From NCBI GenBank assembly GCA_041685625.1, contig JAWLFJ010000002.1, forward strand, positions 30,077-94,076: a stretch of DNA of 64,000 nucleotides, in the 5' to 3' direction. How positions within the stretch are numbered: the first letter of the stretch is position 1; every line of letters starts with the position of its first letter. The notes beneath the pieces were generated by a model. The model was given only the letters and a program-made list of their open reading frames with translations. It was not told where the DNA came from and ran no database searches. This document shows, piece by piece, positions 7,636-15,059 of the stretch. Source of the stretch: Albimonas sp041685625 (GTDB lineage Bacteria > Pseudomonadota > Alphaproteobacteria > Rhodobacterales > Rhodobacteraceae). The position numbers and the translations under genes are program-made.

Positions 7636-8862
7636 ATGGATCCGGTCAGGCGGCAGTACGAGGCCTATCCCTATCCCGAGCGGGATCCCGCCGACGAGGA
7701 ACGGCGGCTGATCGTCGGCTCGCCCTCCGAGCCGGCCGAGATCGACCATCACCTGTTCGCCGGGCGGCGCGACTGGTCGCGGCCGTTCCGGGCGCTGGTG
7801 GCGGGGGGCGGCACCGGCGACGGGCTGGTGATGCTGGCGCAGAAGCTGGCGGATGCGGGCGTGCCGGCGGAGATCGTCTGGCTCGACCTCTCGGCGGCGG
7901 CGCGGGAGATCGCCGAGGCGCGGATGCGGGTGCGGGGGCTGTCGGCGCGGTTCCTGATCGGGGATCTGGCGACGGCGCCGGCGCTCGCCGCCGAGGAGGG
8001 GCGGTTCGACTACGTCGACTGCTGCGGGGTGCTGCATCACCTCGAGGATCCCGAGGCGGGCTTCCGGGCGCTGGCCGAGGCGATCCGGCCGGAGGGCGGG
8101 ATCGGCTTCATGGTCTACGCGCCCTACGGGCGGAGCGGGGTCTACGAGCTGCAGGCGGGTTTCGGGGCGCTGTTCGCGGAGGATCCGCCGGAGGAGAAGG
8201 TGCGGCTGGCGAAGGCGGCGCTGGGGGCGCTGCCGGAGAGCAACCGGTTCCGGGGCAACCGGCTTCTGAGCGACCACAAGGCCTCGGACGCGGGGCTCTA
8301 CGATCTGCTGCTGCACGCCCGCGACGTGCCCTTCGACGTGCCGCGGCTGCTGGCGGCGCTGGAGGGGGCGGGGCTCGGCCTCGCCGGCTGGGCGGAGGCG
8401 GCGCGCTACGATCCGGCGCCGATGCTGCCGGGGACGCCGGAGTTCCGGGAGCGGCTGGCGGCGATGGCGCCGGAGGCGCGCTGGGCGCTGGCGGAGCGGC
8501 TGGCGGGGGATCTCAAGATGCATGTGGGCTACGCGGCGCCGGCGGGGCGCGCGGCCAGGGCGCAGGCCGGTCTGACGGCCGAGGGCGTGCCGCGGCTGAA
8601 CGCGGTCGACGGACGGGCGCTGGCGCGGCAGGTGGAGAGGCGCGGGGCGCTGAAGGTGGGGTTCGAGGGACGCTCGGTGACGCTGGAGATCCCGAAGCGC
8701 GCGGCCGGGGCGATCGCGCGGCTGGGGACGGGGCGGAGCTTCGGCGAGATCGCCGGGGCCGAGGGGATGGACTGGTTCGCCTTCGCGCAGGTCTTCGGGC
8801 CGGCCTTCCGGGCGCTGGTCTCGGCCAACCTCATGCGGGTCAGCCGCGGGATCGCGGGGTGA
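7636..8862 (+). CDS. Class I SAM-dependent methyltransferase with C-terminal extension
   Basis: This 408-residue protein opens with PVRRQYEAYPYPERDP, a motif found at the start of a family of SAM methyltransferases. SAM-binding motif I is VAGGGTGDG (54-62), motif II ends WLDLS, and FDYVDCCGVLHHLEDPE is the post-core motif. The core ends near residue 220. The last roughly 190 residues are additional, and the final part (about residues 345-400, LEIPKRAAGAIARLG, RSFGEIAG) looks like a small helical or winged-helix domain. ATG 7636 has GAGGAGG eight bases upstream and is preferred over an ATG at 7609. Its stop overlaps the start of the haem N-demethylase-like gene (GTGA), so the two are translationally coupled and may act on the same methylated compound. 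Substrate unknown. Confidence 0.8.
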   Translation: MDPVRRQYEAYPYPERDPADEERRLIVGSPSEPAEIDHHLFAGRRDWSRPFRALVAGGGTGDGLVMLAQKLADAGVPAEIVWLDLSAAAREIAEARMRVRGLSARFLIGDLATAPALAAEEGRFDYVDCCGVLHHLEDPEAGFRALAEAIRPEGGIGFMVYAPYGRSGVYELQAGFGALFAEDPPEEKVRLAKAALGALPESNRFRGNRLLSDHKASDAGLYDLLLHARDVPFDVPRLLAALEGAGLGLAGWAEAARYDPAPMLPGTPEFRERLAAMAPEARWALAERLAGDLKMHVGYAAPAGRAARAQAGLTAEGVPRLNAVDGRALARQVERRGALKVGFEGRSVTLEIPKRAAGAIARLGTGRSFGEIAGAEGMDWFAFAQVFGPAFRALVSANLMRVSRGIAG

Positions 8863-9758
8863 GCCGCCCGGGCTGGACGCTGGGGCATGTCCCGGTGGCG
8901 CCGTTCATGGCGGCGCGGACGGCGGTCGCGCCCGGGATCGGCCCGCTGGAGCCGGCGGCGTGGCTCTGCGTCGAGGAGGACTACGCGGCGCAGATGGCGC
9001 TGCGGGACGACCTGATCCTCGGGCCGGAGCGCGAGGATCTGGGGCCGGTGGCGATGACCGCCGGCGGGGAGGCGGCGGCGGCGGAGCTGTTGGAGGCGGT
9101 CGCCGAGGAGGTGGTCGCCCGGCACGGCGCGCGGCGCGAGGGCGGCGCGGTGGTGCGGCGCGACGGGGTGCGCGTGGCGCTGGGGGGCGATCCGATCGCC
9201 GTCGCCGGGCGGCTGGCGCAGGAGGACTTCCTCGTCATGGAGAAGCCCGAAGGGGCGGCCGAGCACGTGCTGACCGCGGGCGTGCTGTGCTTTCCGGCGC
9301 ATTGGCGGCTGGACGAGAAGATCGGCCGGCCGCTGCTGCGCATCCATCTGCCGGTGGCCGAATATCCGGGCATGCTGGAGCGCAAGGTCCAGCGCTTCTT
9401 CGACGGGGTGAAGCCGGGGCGGCCGCTGATGCGGGCCAACTGGCACTTCGCCGCGAGTCCCGAGATCGTGACGCCCGCGCATGAGGCGGAGAAGCTGGCC
9501 AATTACGAGCGGCGCCTGTCCGCGGGGGGGCCGGCCTGGCTGCGGGTGGAGCGGCAGACGGTGCTGCGGCTGCCGCGCACCGGGGCGACGGTCTTCGGCG
9601 TGCGCACGCTGATGAGCGACGTCGAGGGGCTGAAGGCGGAGCAGTGGCGGGCGCTGGCGGAGCGCTTCGCGGAGATGCCCGAGGCGCAGCGGGCGCGCAA
9701 GGCCGGCCCGGCGCTCGTGGCGCGCGCGCGGGAGGCGGCGTCCGGATCCGCTCGGTGA
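8859..9758 (+). CDS. Haem-dependent oxidative N-demethylase family protein (DUF3445)
   Basis: The 299-residue product matches the DUF3445/HODM family, whose studied members bind haem and remove a methyl group from dimethylamine. Family hallmarks are DFLVMEK, GVLCFPAHWRLDEKIG, LLRIHLPVAEYP and MRANWHF in the right order, and the length fits. Translation probably begins at GTG 8859, which overlaps the TGA of the upstream methyltransferase by three bases; the next in-frame ATG (8907) would lose the conserved N-terminal stretch. The pairing of a methyltransferase with an N-demethylase suggests cycling of N-methyl groups, but no amine or C1 (tetrahydrofolate) genes are visible around it. Family assignment is good; the real substrate is an open question. 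Confidence 0.8.
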   Translation: MSRPGWTLGHVPVAPFMAARTAVAPGIGPLEPAAWLCVEEDYAAQMALRDDLILGPEREDLGPVAMTAGGEAAAAELLEAVAEEVVARHGARREGGAVVRRDGVRVALGGDPIAVAGRLAQEDFLVMEKPEGAAEHVLTAGVLCFPAHWRLDEKIGRPLLRIHLPVAEYPGMLERKVQRFFDGVKPGRPLMRANWHFAASPEIVTPAHEAEKLANYERRLSAGGPAWLRVERQTVLRLPRTGATVFGVRTLMSDVEGLKAEQWRALAERFAEMPEAQRARKAGPALVARAREAASGSAR

Positions 9759-10096
9759 GACGGCGATCGAGGCGCGCGCGCGGCGCCTCCCTGCGGGTCG
9801 ACCGCAGGGCGTCTCCCCCCGGCGAGCGGCGTCCCGCGGCCCGAAGCGCCGTCGAGGCAGGACGCGGCGGCCGATCCGCGCCCTCCGCTCTCTCGAGCGG
9901 GGCGTCGGGGCGCGGCGCAAGATGCGGCGGGGCCTGCGGTGAGGGTGCGCCCGGGCGGTCGTCGGGAGGCGGCCTGGACTGGCGCGACAAGCGCTCCATC
10001 GTTAGCGAAGGAGCAATTTGCGGCGTTTATGACGCTTCCCGGAAGGGCGTATCGAGAGGCGAGCGCGATCGCCCGCGGCGGGCAGGAGAGGCGATC
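9759..10096. other. Intergenic region without recognisable gene
   Basis: This 338-bp stretch has no frame with a family match. It holds a hairpin just after the N-demethylase gene (9789-9809) and, in its right half, an A+T-richer segment around 10000-10030 that could contain the promoter of the GAF gene. Nothing else is seen. Confidence 0.5.
9789..9809 (+). terminator. Hairpin after N-demethylase gene
   Basis: CCCTGCGG (9789-9796) pairs with CCGCAGGG (9802-9809) across a five-base loop, 30 bases past the stop codon. No T-run follows, so termination is only inferred. Confidence 0.4.
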
Positions 10097-11068
10097 TTGA
10101 GCGATCGGGCGTTGGAGGACGAGGTCGGACGTCTCGCTGCGATCGAGCGCATGGGCGGCACGATCCGGGCCTCGAAGCGGCTGCGGCTTCTGGCCGAATT
10201 CGCGCAAGAGGCCCTCCGCGTCCCGCTCGTGGCGCTCACCTTGGTCGACGAAGGACGGCAGCGGGTGTGCCTTAGCGCGAGGGGGCCGCTTGGCGACGGA
10301 CCGCGCGAGGCCGCCTTCTGCGACCGCACGATCCGGGGCCGCGAGGTGCTGGTCGTGCCGGACGCGGCCATGGATCTCCGCTTCGCCGACAGTCCCTACG
10401 TGACGGGGCCGCCGGGCATACGAGCGTATCTCGGCGCGCCGTTGACGACGGCCGAAGGCTACAATCTGGGCGCCCTGTGCGCCATCGATCGCCGCCCGCG
10501 CGCCTTCGGGCGGGCCGAGGCGGCGCTGCTCGCGAGCCTCGCGCGCCGCTCGATCGAGGAGATCGCGCGCGACGCGCCGCAGCGCGATCCTCTGACGGGA
10601 GCGCTTTCGGATGCGGCATGGACGGCGGCGGCGGCGGCGGAGATCGCGCGGGTGCGGCAGGAACCGGAGCCGCGCCCGGCGACGCTTCTGCTGTGCCAGG
10701 CTCGCGGCATCGGCGAGGCGAACGTCGCCTACGGCCGGAGCGCCGGCGACGCCGGGCTGATCGCGACGGCCGCGGCGCTGGCGAGGGTCGCCGGTCCCGA
10801 CGGCTGCGTGGGGCGGGTCGGGGGGACGCGCTTCGCCGCGGTGCTGCCCGGCCGCGACGCCGATGCGGCCGCGACGCTCGGCGAGGCGGCGCGGGCGGGC
10901 GTGGCCGCGGCGCACACGGGACTGACGCCTCCGGGACTTCTCGGAGCCAGTTTCGGCGCGGCGGAACTGGCGCCGGCGATCGACGGACCGGATCTATGGC
11001 TGACGGCGGCGGACGTCGCGTTGTCTGCGGGACGCGAGGGCCGGCGCCGCCGCTGCGGCGTCGTCTGA
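10097..11068 (+). CDS. GAF-domain protein with degenerate GGDEF domain
   Basis: This 323-residue protein has a GAF sensory domain (about 28-158; FCDRTIRG, YLGAPLTTAEGYNLGALCAID) followed by a GGDEF-like domain that begins normally with DPLTGALS (164-171). The signature itself reads GGTRF (242-246) instead of GGDEF, so the acidic metal ligands are lost and diguanylate cyclase activity is unlikely. It may instead bind nucleotide or act as a protein partner. The best start is TTG 10097 with AGGAGAG just upstream; the frame is open further 5' but with no convincing start. It is monocistronic, with no EAL or PilZ gene near. Confidence is high for the domains, moderate for the start. Confidence 0.72.
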   Translation: MSDRALEDEVGRLAAIERMGGTIRASKRLRLLAEFAQEALRVPLVALTLVDEGRQRVCLSARGPLGDGPREAAFCDRTIRGREVLVVPDAAMDLRFADSPYVTGPPGIRAYLGAPLTTAEGYNLGALCAIDRRPRAFGRAEAALLASLARRSIEEIARDAPQRDPLTGALSDAAWTAAAAAEIARVRQEPEPRPATLLLCQARGIGEANVAYGRSAGDAGLIATAAALARVAGPDGCVGRVGGTRFAAVLPGRDADAAATLGEAARAGVAAAHTGLTPPGLLGASFGAAELAPAIDGPDLWLTAADVALSAGREGRRRRCGVV

Positions 11069-11449
11069 GGCGATCGCGGCGCGGTCGACGGTCGTCGCCG
11101 GCGGCGGTGCGGGCTCTTTCCGGCGTCGGCCGGGGGAGGCTCGCGGAGGCCGCGTCCGCCGCGGCGCGGAGGTGCGGGCGCGTCCGGCCTCCGCGGACAC
11201 GGGGGGCGCCGTCTTCGGGTCCGGACGGAGGTCGGCGGCGCGCCTTCGAGCGGTCGACCTGGCCGCCGTCGGGCGAGCGGCTTGGCGGCCGTCGCGGTGA
11301 CGGAGGCGAGGACCAGGTCGGCAGCGCCGTGAGCGTCGACGCCGTCGACGGCGCGCCTCGGGGCGTCGGCGAGCGGGCGACGGGAGCCGGAACGGATGCG
11401 GGCGGGGCCGAGGCCCCGCCCGCGTCGCGTCTCCGCCCGCAGGGTCGGA
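11069..11449. other. Intergenic region between converging genes
   Basis: About 380 bp separate the GAF gene from glnA. I find no family-like frame on either strand and no 11-nt array. The only structure is the strong hairpin at 11398-11423 next to glnA. Confidence 0.5.
11398..11423 (-). terminator. Hairpin terminator of glnBA
   Basis: A 12-bp perfect inverted repeat (GCGGGCGGGGCC at 11398 with GGCCCCGCCCGC at 11412) lies 27 bases past the glnA stop on the minus strand. No T-run follows, so its strength rests on the stem alone. Confidence 0.55.
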
Positions 11450-12859
11450 TCAGCAGGAGTAGTACATCTTGAACTCGACCGGGTGCGGCGTGTGCTCGAA
11501 GGCGTAGACCTCCTCCCACTTGAGCTCCGCGTAGCCCTCGATCTGGTCCTTGGTGAACACGTCGCCCTGCAGCAGGAACTCGTGGTCGTCCTCGAGGCTC
11601 TGCAGCGCCTCGCGGAGCGAGCCGCAGACGGTCGGGATGCCGGCCAGCTCCTCGGGCGGCAGGTCGTAGAGATCCTTGTCCGCGGCTTCGCCCGGATGGA
11701 TCTTGTTCTTGATGCCGTCGAGACCCGCCATAAGCAGCGCCGCGAAGGCGAGATAGGGGTTGCAGGACGGATCCGGGAAGCGGGTCTCGACGCGCTTGGC
11801 CTTCGGGCTCTCGGTCCAGGGGATGCGCACCGAGGCGGAGCGGTTGCGGGCCGAATAGGCCAGCAGCACCGGCGCCTCGAAGCCCGGGATCAGGCGCTTG
11901 TAGGAGTTGGTGGAGGGGTTGGTGAAGGCGTTCAGCGTCTTGGCGTGCTTCAGGACGCCGCCGATGTACCAAAGCGCCTCGTCCGAGAGGTCGGCGTACT
12001 TGTCGCCGGCGAAGAGCGGCTTGCCGTCCTTCCAGATCGACTGGTTGACGTGCATGCCGGTGCCGTTGTCGCCCATGATCGGCTTGGGCATGAAGGTGGC
12101 CGACTTGCCGTAGGCGTGCGCGACCTGGTGGATCACGTACTTGTACTTCTGCATGTTGTCGGCCTGCTCGGTCAGGCCGCCGAAGACCAGGCCGAGTTCG
12201 TGCTGGCAGGACGCGACCTCGTGGTGGTGCTTGTCCACCTTCATGCCCATCCGCTTCATCGTCGACAGCATCTCGGAGCGCATGTCCTGGGCGGCGTCGA
12301 CGGGCGGCACGGGGAAGTAACCGCCCTTGATGCCGGGCCGGTGGCCCATGTTGCCCATCTCGAACTCGGCGTCGGTGTTCCAAGAGGCGTCGTCGGCGTC
12401 GACTTCGTAGGAGACCTTGTGCATCTCGACCGAGACGCGGACGTCGTCGAAGATGAAGAACTCGGCCTCGGGACCCCAATAGGAGACGTCGCCCATGCCC
12501 GACGACTTGAGATAGGCCTCGGCCTTTCTCGCCGTGCCGCGCGGATCGCGGTCATACGGCTCGTTGGTGTCGGGTTCGACCACGTCGCAATGCACGCAGA
12601 GGGTCTTCTCCGCGAAGAACGGGTCCATGTAGACCGAGGCCGTGTCCGGCATCAGCTTCATGTCGGACTGGTCGATGGACTTCCAGCCCTGGATCGACGA
12701 GCCGTCGAACATCCAGCCCTCGTTCAGGAAGTCCTCGTCGATGACGTCCGTGATGGCGGTGACGTGCTGCAGCTTGCCGCGCGGGTCGGTGAAGCGGAGA
12801 TCGAGATATTCGATCTCTTCGCTCTTCATGGTCTCGAGTATGGACTTGGCGTCGCTCAT
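11450..12859 (-). CDS. glnA: Glutamine synthetase, type I
   Basis: GlnA joins ammonia to glutamate using ATP. The 469-residue length is exactly that of type I-beta enzymes. Visible landmarks are the beta-grasp start with WMFDGSS, the metal-binding EAEFFIFDD and HHEVASCQHELG, the ATP-site KPIMGDNGTGMHVNQS, and the adenylylation loop with Y398 in KDLYDLPPEE, so activity should be controlled by GlnE. It follows glnB on the same strand with a 153-bp gap. The gap could carry an additional promoter or processing site, and contains a 16-bp sequence repeated elsewhere in the window. Transcription from the sigma-54-like promoter upstream of glnB would give nitrogen control. The ATG at 12859 has a GAGAGGAG motif upstream. 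Confidence 0.98.
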   Translation of the reverse strand: MSDAKSILETMKSEEIEYLDLRFTDPRGKLQHVTAITDVIDEDFLNEGWMFDGSSIQGWKSIDQSDMKLMPDTASVYMDPFFAEKTLCVHCDVVEPDTNEPYDRDPRGTARKAEAYLKSSGMGDVSYWGPEAEFFIFDDVRVSVEMHKVSYEVDADDASWNTDAEFEMGNMGHRPGIKGGYFPVPPVDAAQDMRSEMLSTMKRMGMKVDKHHHEVASCQHELGLVFGGLTEQADNMQKYKYVIHQVAHAYGKSATFMPKPIMGDNGTGMHVNQSIWKDGKPLFAGDKYADLSDEALWYIGGVLKHAKTLNAFTNPSTNSYKRLIPGFEAPVLLAYSARNRSASVRIPWTESPKAKRVETRFPDPSCNPYLAFAALLMAGLDGIKNKIHPGEAADKDLYDLPPEELAGIPTVCGSLREALQSLEDDHEFLLQGDVFTKDQIEGYAELKWEEVYAFEHTPHPVEFKMYYSC

Positions 12860-12977
12860 GCCTTCGCTCCTCTCTCAGTCTCTCGTTTCTTCGCGCCGTG
12901 TGAAGAACGCGATCTTGCGTCATCGCCGCGGAGGCGGCCCCGGCGCGTCGGCGCCGCCTTCGGATCGGGTCGGTCGG

Positions 12978-12993
12978 TGTTCGGGTATCGTTC
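12978..12993. repeat. 16-bp sequence shared with 57118-57133
   Basis: TGTTCGGGTATCGTTC occurs here, in the glnB-glnA gap about 120 bases before glnA, and again identically about 75 bases before the SDR gene start at 57043. Both copies lie in the same orientation relative to the downstream minus-strand gene. A promoter or protein-binding element is possible; function unknown. Confidence 0.5.
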
Positions 12994-13012
12994 TCCGGTG
13001 TCCCGCGCCGCG

Positions 13013-13351
13013 TCAGAGGGCCTCGGGGCCCTCCTCGCCGGTGCGGATGCGGATCGCCTGCTCGACGTTGGTGACGAAGATCTTGCCGTCGCCGATCTTG
13101 CCGGTGCGCGCCGCCGCGACGATCGCCTCGACCGCGCGCTCGACCATGTCGTCGTCGACCACGACCTCGAGCTTCATCTTGGGCAGGAAGTCCACCACGT
13201 ATTCCGCCCCGCGATAGAGCTCGGTGTGGCCCTTCTGGCGGCCGAAGCCCTTCGCCTCGATGACGCTCAGGCCCTGCACCCCGATCTCCTGGAGCGCCTC
13301 CTTCACCTCGTCGAGCTTGAACGGCTTGATGACGGCCTCGATCTTCCTCAT
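13013..13351 (-). CDS. glnB: Nitrogen regulatory protein P-II
   Basis: The 112-residue trimeric P-II protein senses 2-oxoglutarate and the ATP/ADP ratio and controls GlnE, NtrB and other nitrogen targets. It has the full family length, with the T-loop Y51 (RGAEYVVDF) that GlnD uridylylates, and the B- and C-loop motifs (ARTGKIGDGKIFV, IRTGEEG). The start is the ATG at 13351 (MRKIEAVIKPFK); an in-frame ATG eight codons earlier would give an atypical extension. No amtB follows, and glnA is the downstream gene, so this is GlnB rather than GlnK. A sigma-54-like promoter at 13413-13431 lies about 60 bases upstream. Confidence 0.97.
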   Translation of the reverse strand: MRKIEAVIKPFKLDEVKEALQEIGVQGLSVIEAKGFGRQKGHTELYRGAEYVVDFLPKMKLEVVVDDDMVERAVEAIVAAARTGKIGDGKIFVTNVEQAIRIRTGEEGPEAL

Positions 13352-13412
13352 TGCGGCACTCCCGGAGCTCCCCACACGCGGCGCGGCGGTCGCGTCGGCC
13401 GCCGCGCTCGGT

Positions 13413-13431
13413 TATGCAGGGGCCATGCCAA
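13413..13431 (-). promoter_or_regulatory. Sigma-54 (RpoN)-type promoter of glnBA
   Basis: On the minus strand the sequence TTGGCATGGCCCCTGCATA matches the YTGGCACGRNNNTTGCW consensus at all but two positions, with the GG and GC elements in the required spacing. The GC element lies about 65 bases before the glnB start, giving a leader of about 50 bases. This indicates activation by a bacterial enhancer-binding protein, most likely NtrC. Confidence 0.7.
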
Positions 13432-13502
13432 GCACCTCGCGCGGGGGAGCGCAATGGCGGCCGGGAGGCGGCGCGGACAATCGGTTCGGGGTGAGGCGGA
13501 TT

Positions 13503-13519
13503 TGCCCAATCCTTGTGCA
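13503..13519 (-). promoter_or_regulatory. Possible NtrC enhancer site
   Basis: TGCACAAGGATTGGGCA (minus strand) keeps the outer bases of the NtrC dyad TGCACC-N5-GGTGCA, about nine of twelve defined positions. Its centre is about 107 bases upstream of the predicted sigma-54 start, a typical enhancer distance. A second, looser dyad (TGCCCGATCGGCA, 13523-13535) lies beside it. It also sits close to the start of the divergent NAD(P)HX gene. Confidence 0.45.
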
Positions 13520-13563
13520 GATTGCCCGATCGGCAGGCGAAACGCGGACGGGAGGGCCCGGCG

Positions 13564-15042
13564 ATGGAGATTCTCACCCCCGAGCAGATGGCCGCGGTGG
13601 AGCGGCGCGCGATCGAGGCGGGCGAGGTCACCGGGCGCGCGCTGATGGCGCGGGCCGGCGCCGGGATCCTCGAGGCGCTGGACGCGGCGCGGCCTGGCCT
13701 CGCGCCCGGCGCGGCGGCGGTGTTCGCGGGGCCGGGGAACAACGGCGGCGACGGCTTCGAGACGGCGCGGCGGCTGAAGGAGCGCGGCTGGCGGGTGCGG
13801 GTGCTCGAGCTCGGCGATCCCGCCAGGCGCTCCGGCGACGACGCGGCGGCGCGGGCGGACTGGATCGAGGCCGGGGGCGAGGCGGAGCCGTGGCAGGCCG
13901 GGGCGCTGGCGGGGGCGACGCCGGACCTCTTCGTCGACGCGCTGTTCGGCGGCGGTCTGGCGCGGCCCGTCGGGCGCGAGCTGCGCGACCTCGGCGAGGG
14001 GTTCGCGCCGGGCGCGGTGCTGGCGGTCGACCTGCCGAGCGGGGTGCACGGCGCGGACGGGCGCGACATGGGGCTGGTGCGCGCCGCCGACGTGACCGTG
14101 ACCTTCCACCGCGAGCGTCTGGGGCACCATCTGGGCGCGGGACCCGCGGCCACGGGTCGGCTGCATGTCGCGGACATCGGCCTCGTCGGCTGCGAGGGTG
14201 CGGGCGAGACGGTGCGGCGGATCGGGCGGCCGGACGCCGCCGCGCTCGGCAAGGCGCCGGAGGCGCACAAGTACGGCCACGGTCACGCGCTGATCCTCGG
14301 CGGCGGCGTCGGGCGCGGCGGCGCGGCGCGGATGGCGGCGCGCGGCGCGCTGCGGATCGGCGCGGGGCTGGCGACGGTGGGGGTGCCGCCTCCGGCGCTG
14401 CAGGAGAACGCCTCGGCGCTCGACGCGGTGATGCTGCGCGCGGTGAAGGACGCGGCCGCGCTGGAGGCGATGCTGGAGGATCCGCGGCTCTCGGCGCTCG
14501 CGCTCGGCCCCGGGCACGGGATCGACCACCGGACGCGGGCGATGGCGGAGGTCGCGCTCGCCTCGAACCGGGCGCTGGTGCTGGACGCGGACGCGCTGAC
14601 GGTGCTGGGCGAGGACGTCGCGCGGCTGGCGCGGCCGGGGCTGGTGCTGACGCCGCATCCGGGGGAGTTCGCGCGGCTGTTCCCCGACCTCGCCGAGGAC
14701 GAGGGCGATCCGGTCTCCCGCGCGCGGGCGGCGGCGGGGCGGCTGGGCGGCGCGGTGCTGGTGCTGAAGGGGCCGGCGACGGTGGTGGCTTCGGCCGGCG
14801 CGGGGGTGGCGCTGCGCTCGGGCCTCCGGGCGGAGGCGGCGCCGTGGCTCGCCACCGCCGGGGCCGGTGACGTGCTGACGGGGATGATCGCGGGGCTGCT
14901 GGCGCGGGGGCGGCCGGCCTTCGACGCGGCCTCGGAGGCGGTGTGGCTGCACGCCGAGGCGGGACGTCGGCTCGGCCCCGGGCTGATCGCGGAGGATCTG
15001 CCGGAGGCGCTGCCGGGGCTGCTGCGCGCGCTCGGCGCCTGA
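13564..15042 (+). CDS. nnrD: Bifunctional NAD(P)H-hydrate epimerase / ADP-dependent dehydratase
   Basis: The enzyme repairs hydrated NAD(P)H. The N-terminal half (about 1-205) is the YjeF epimerase domain, with the nucleotide loop GPGNNGGDG (56-64), DALFGGGLARP and VDLPSGVHG. The C-terminal half (about 220-492) is the ribokinase-like dehydratase, with AHKYGHGHALILGGG, TPHPGEFARLF and the ATP/ADP-site TAGAGDVLTG (431-440). The 492-residue length fits the fused form, also called NnrE-NnrD. ATG 13564 follows GGGAGGGCCCGGCG. It is divergent from glnB, and in Rhodobacterales this neighbourhood is common, without known functional link. Confidence 0.93.
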   Translation: MEILTPEQMAAVERRAIEAGEVTGRALMARAGAGILEALDAARPGLAPGAAAVFAGPGNNGGDGFETARRLKERGWRVRVLELGDPARRSGDDAAARADWIEAGGEAEPWQAGALAGATPDLFVDALFGGGLARPVGRELRDLGEGFAPGAVLAVDLPSGVHGADGRDMGLVRAADVTVTFHRERLGHHLGAGPAATGRLHVADIGLVGCEGAGETVRRIGRPDAAALGKAPEAHKYGHGHALILGGGVGRGGAARMAARGALRIGAGLATVGVPPPALQENASALDAVMLRAVKDAAALEAMLEDPRLSALALGPGHGIDHRTRAMAEVALASNRALVLDADALTVLGEDVARLARPGLVLTPHPGEFARLFPDLAEDEGDPVSRARAAAGRLGGAVLVLKGPATVVASAGAGVALRSGLRAEAAPWLATAGAGDVLTGMIAGLLARGRPAFDAASEAVWLHAEAGRRLGPGLIAEDLPEALPGLLRALGA

Positions 15043-15059
15043 GCGGCCGGGGCGGGCGG

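Noticed and set aside
9644..10096. N-terminal extension of the GAF protein
   Set aside because: The frame is open but overlaps the N-demethylase gene and has low-complexity translation; the ribosome site before TTG 10097 marks a better start.
13013..13351. GlnK rather than GlnB
   Set aside because: No amtB adjoins; the gene is followed by glnA, the usual place of glnB.
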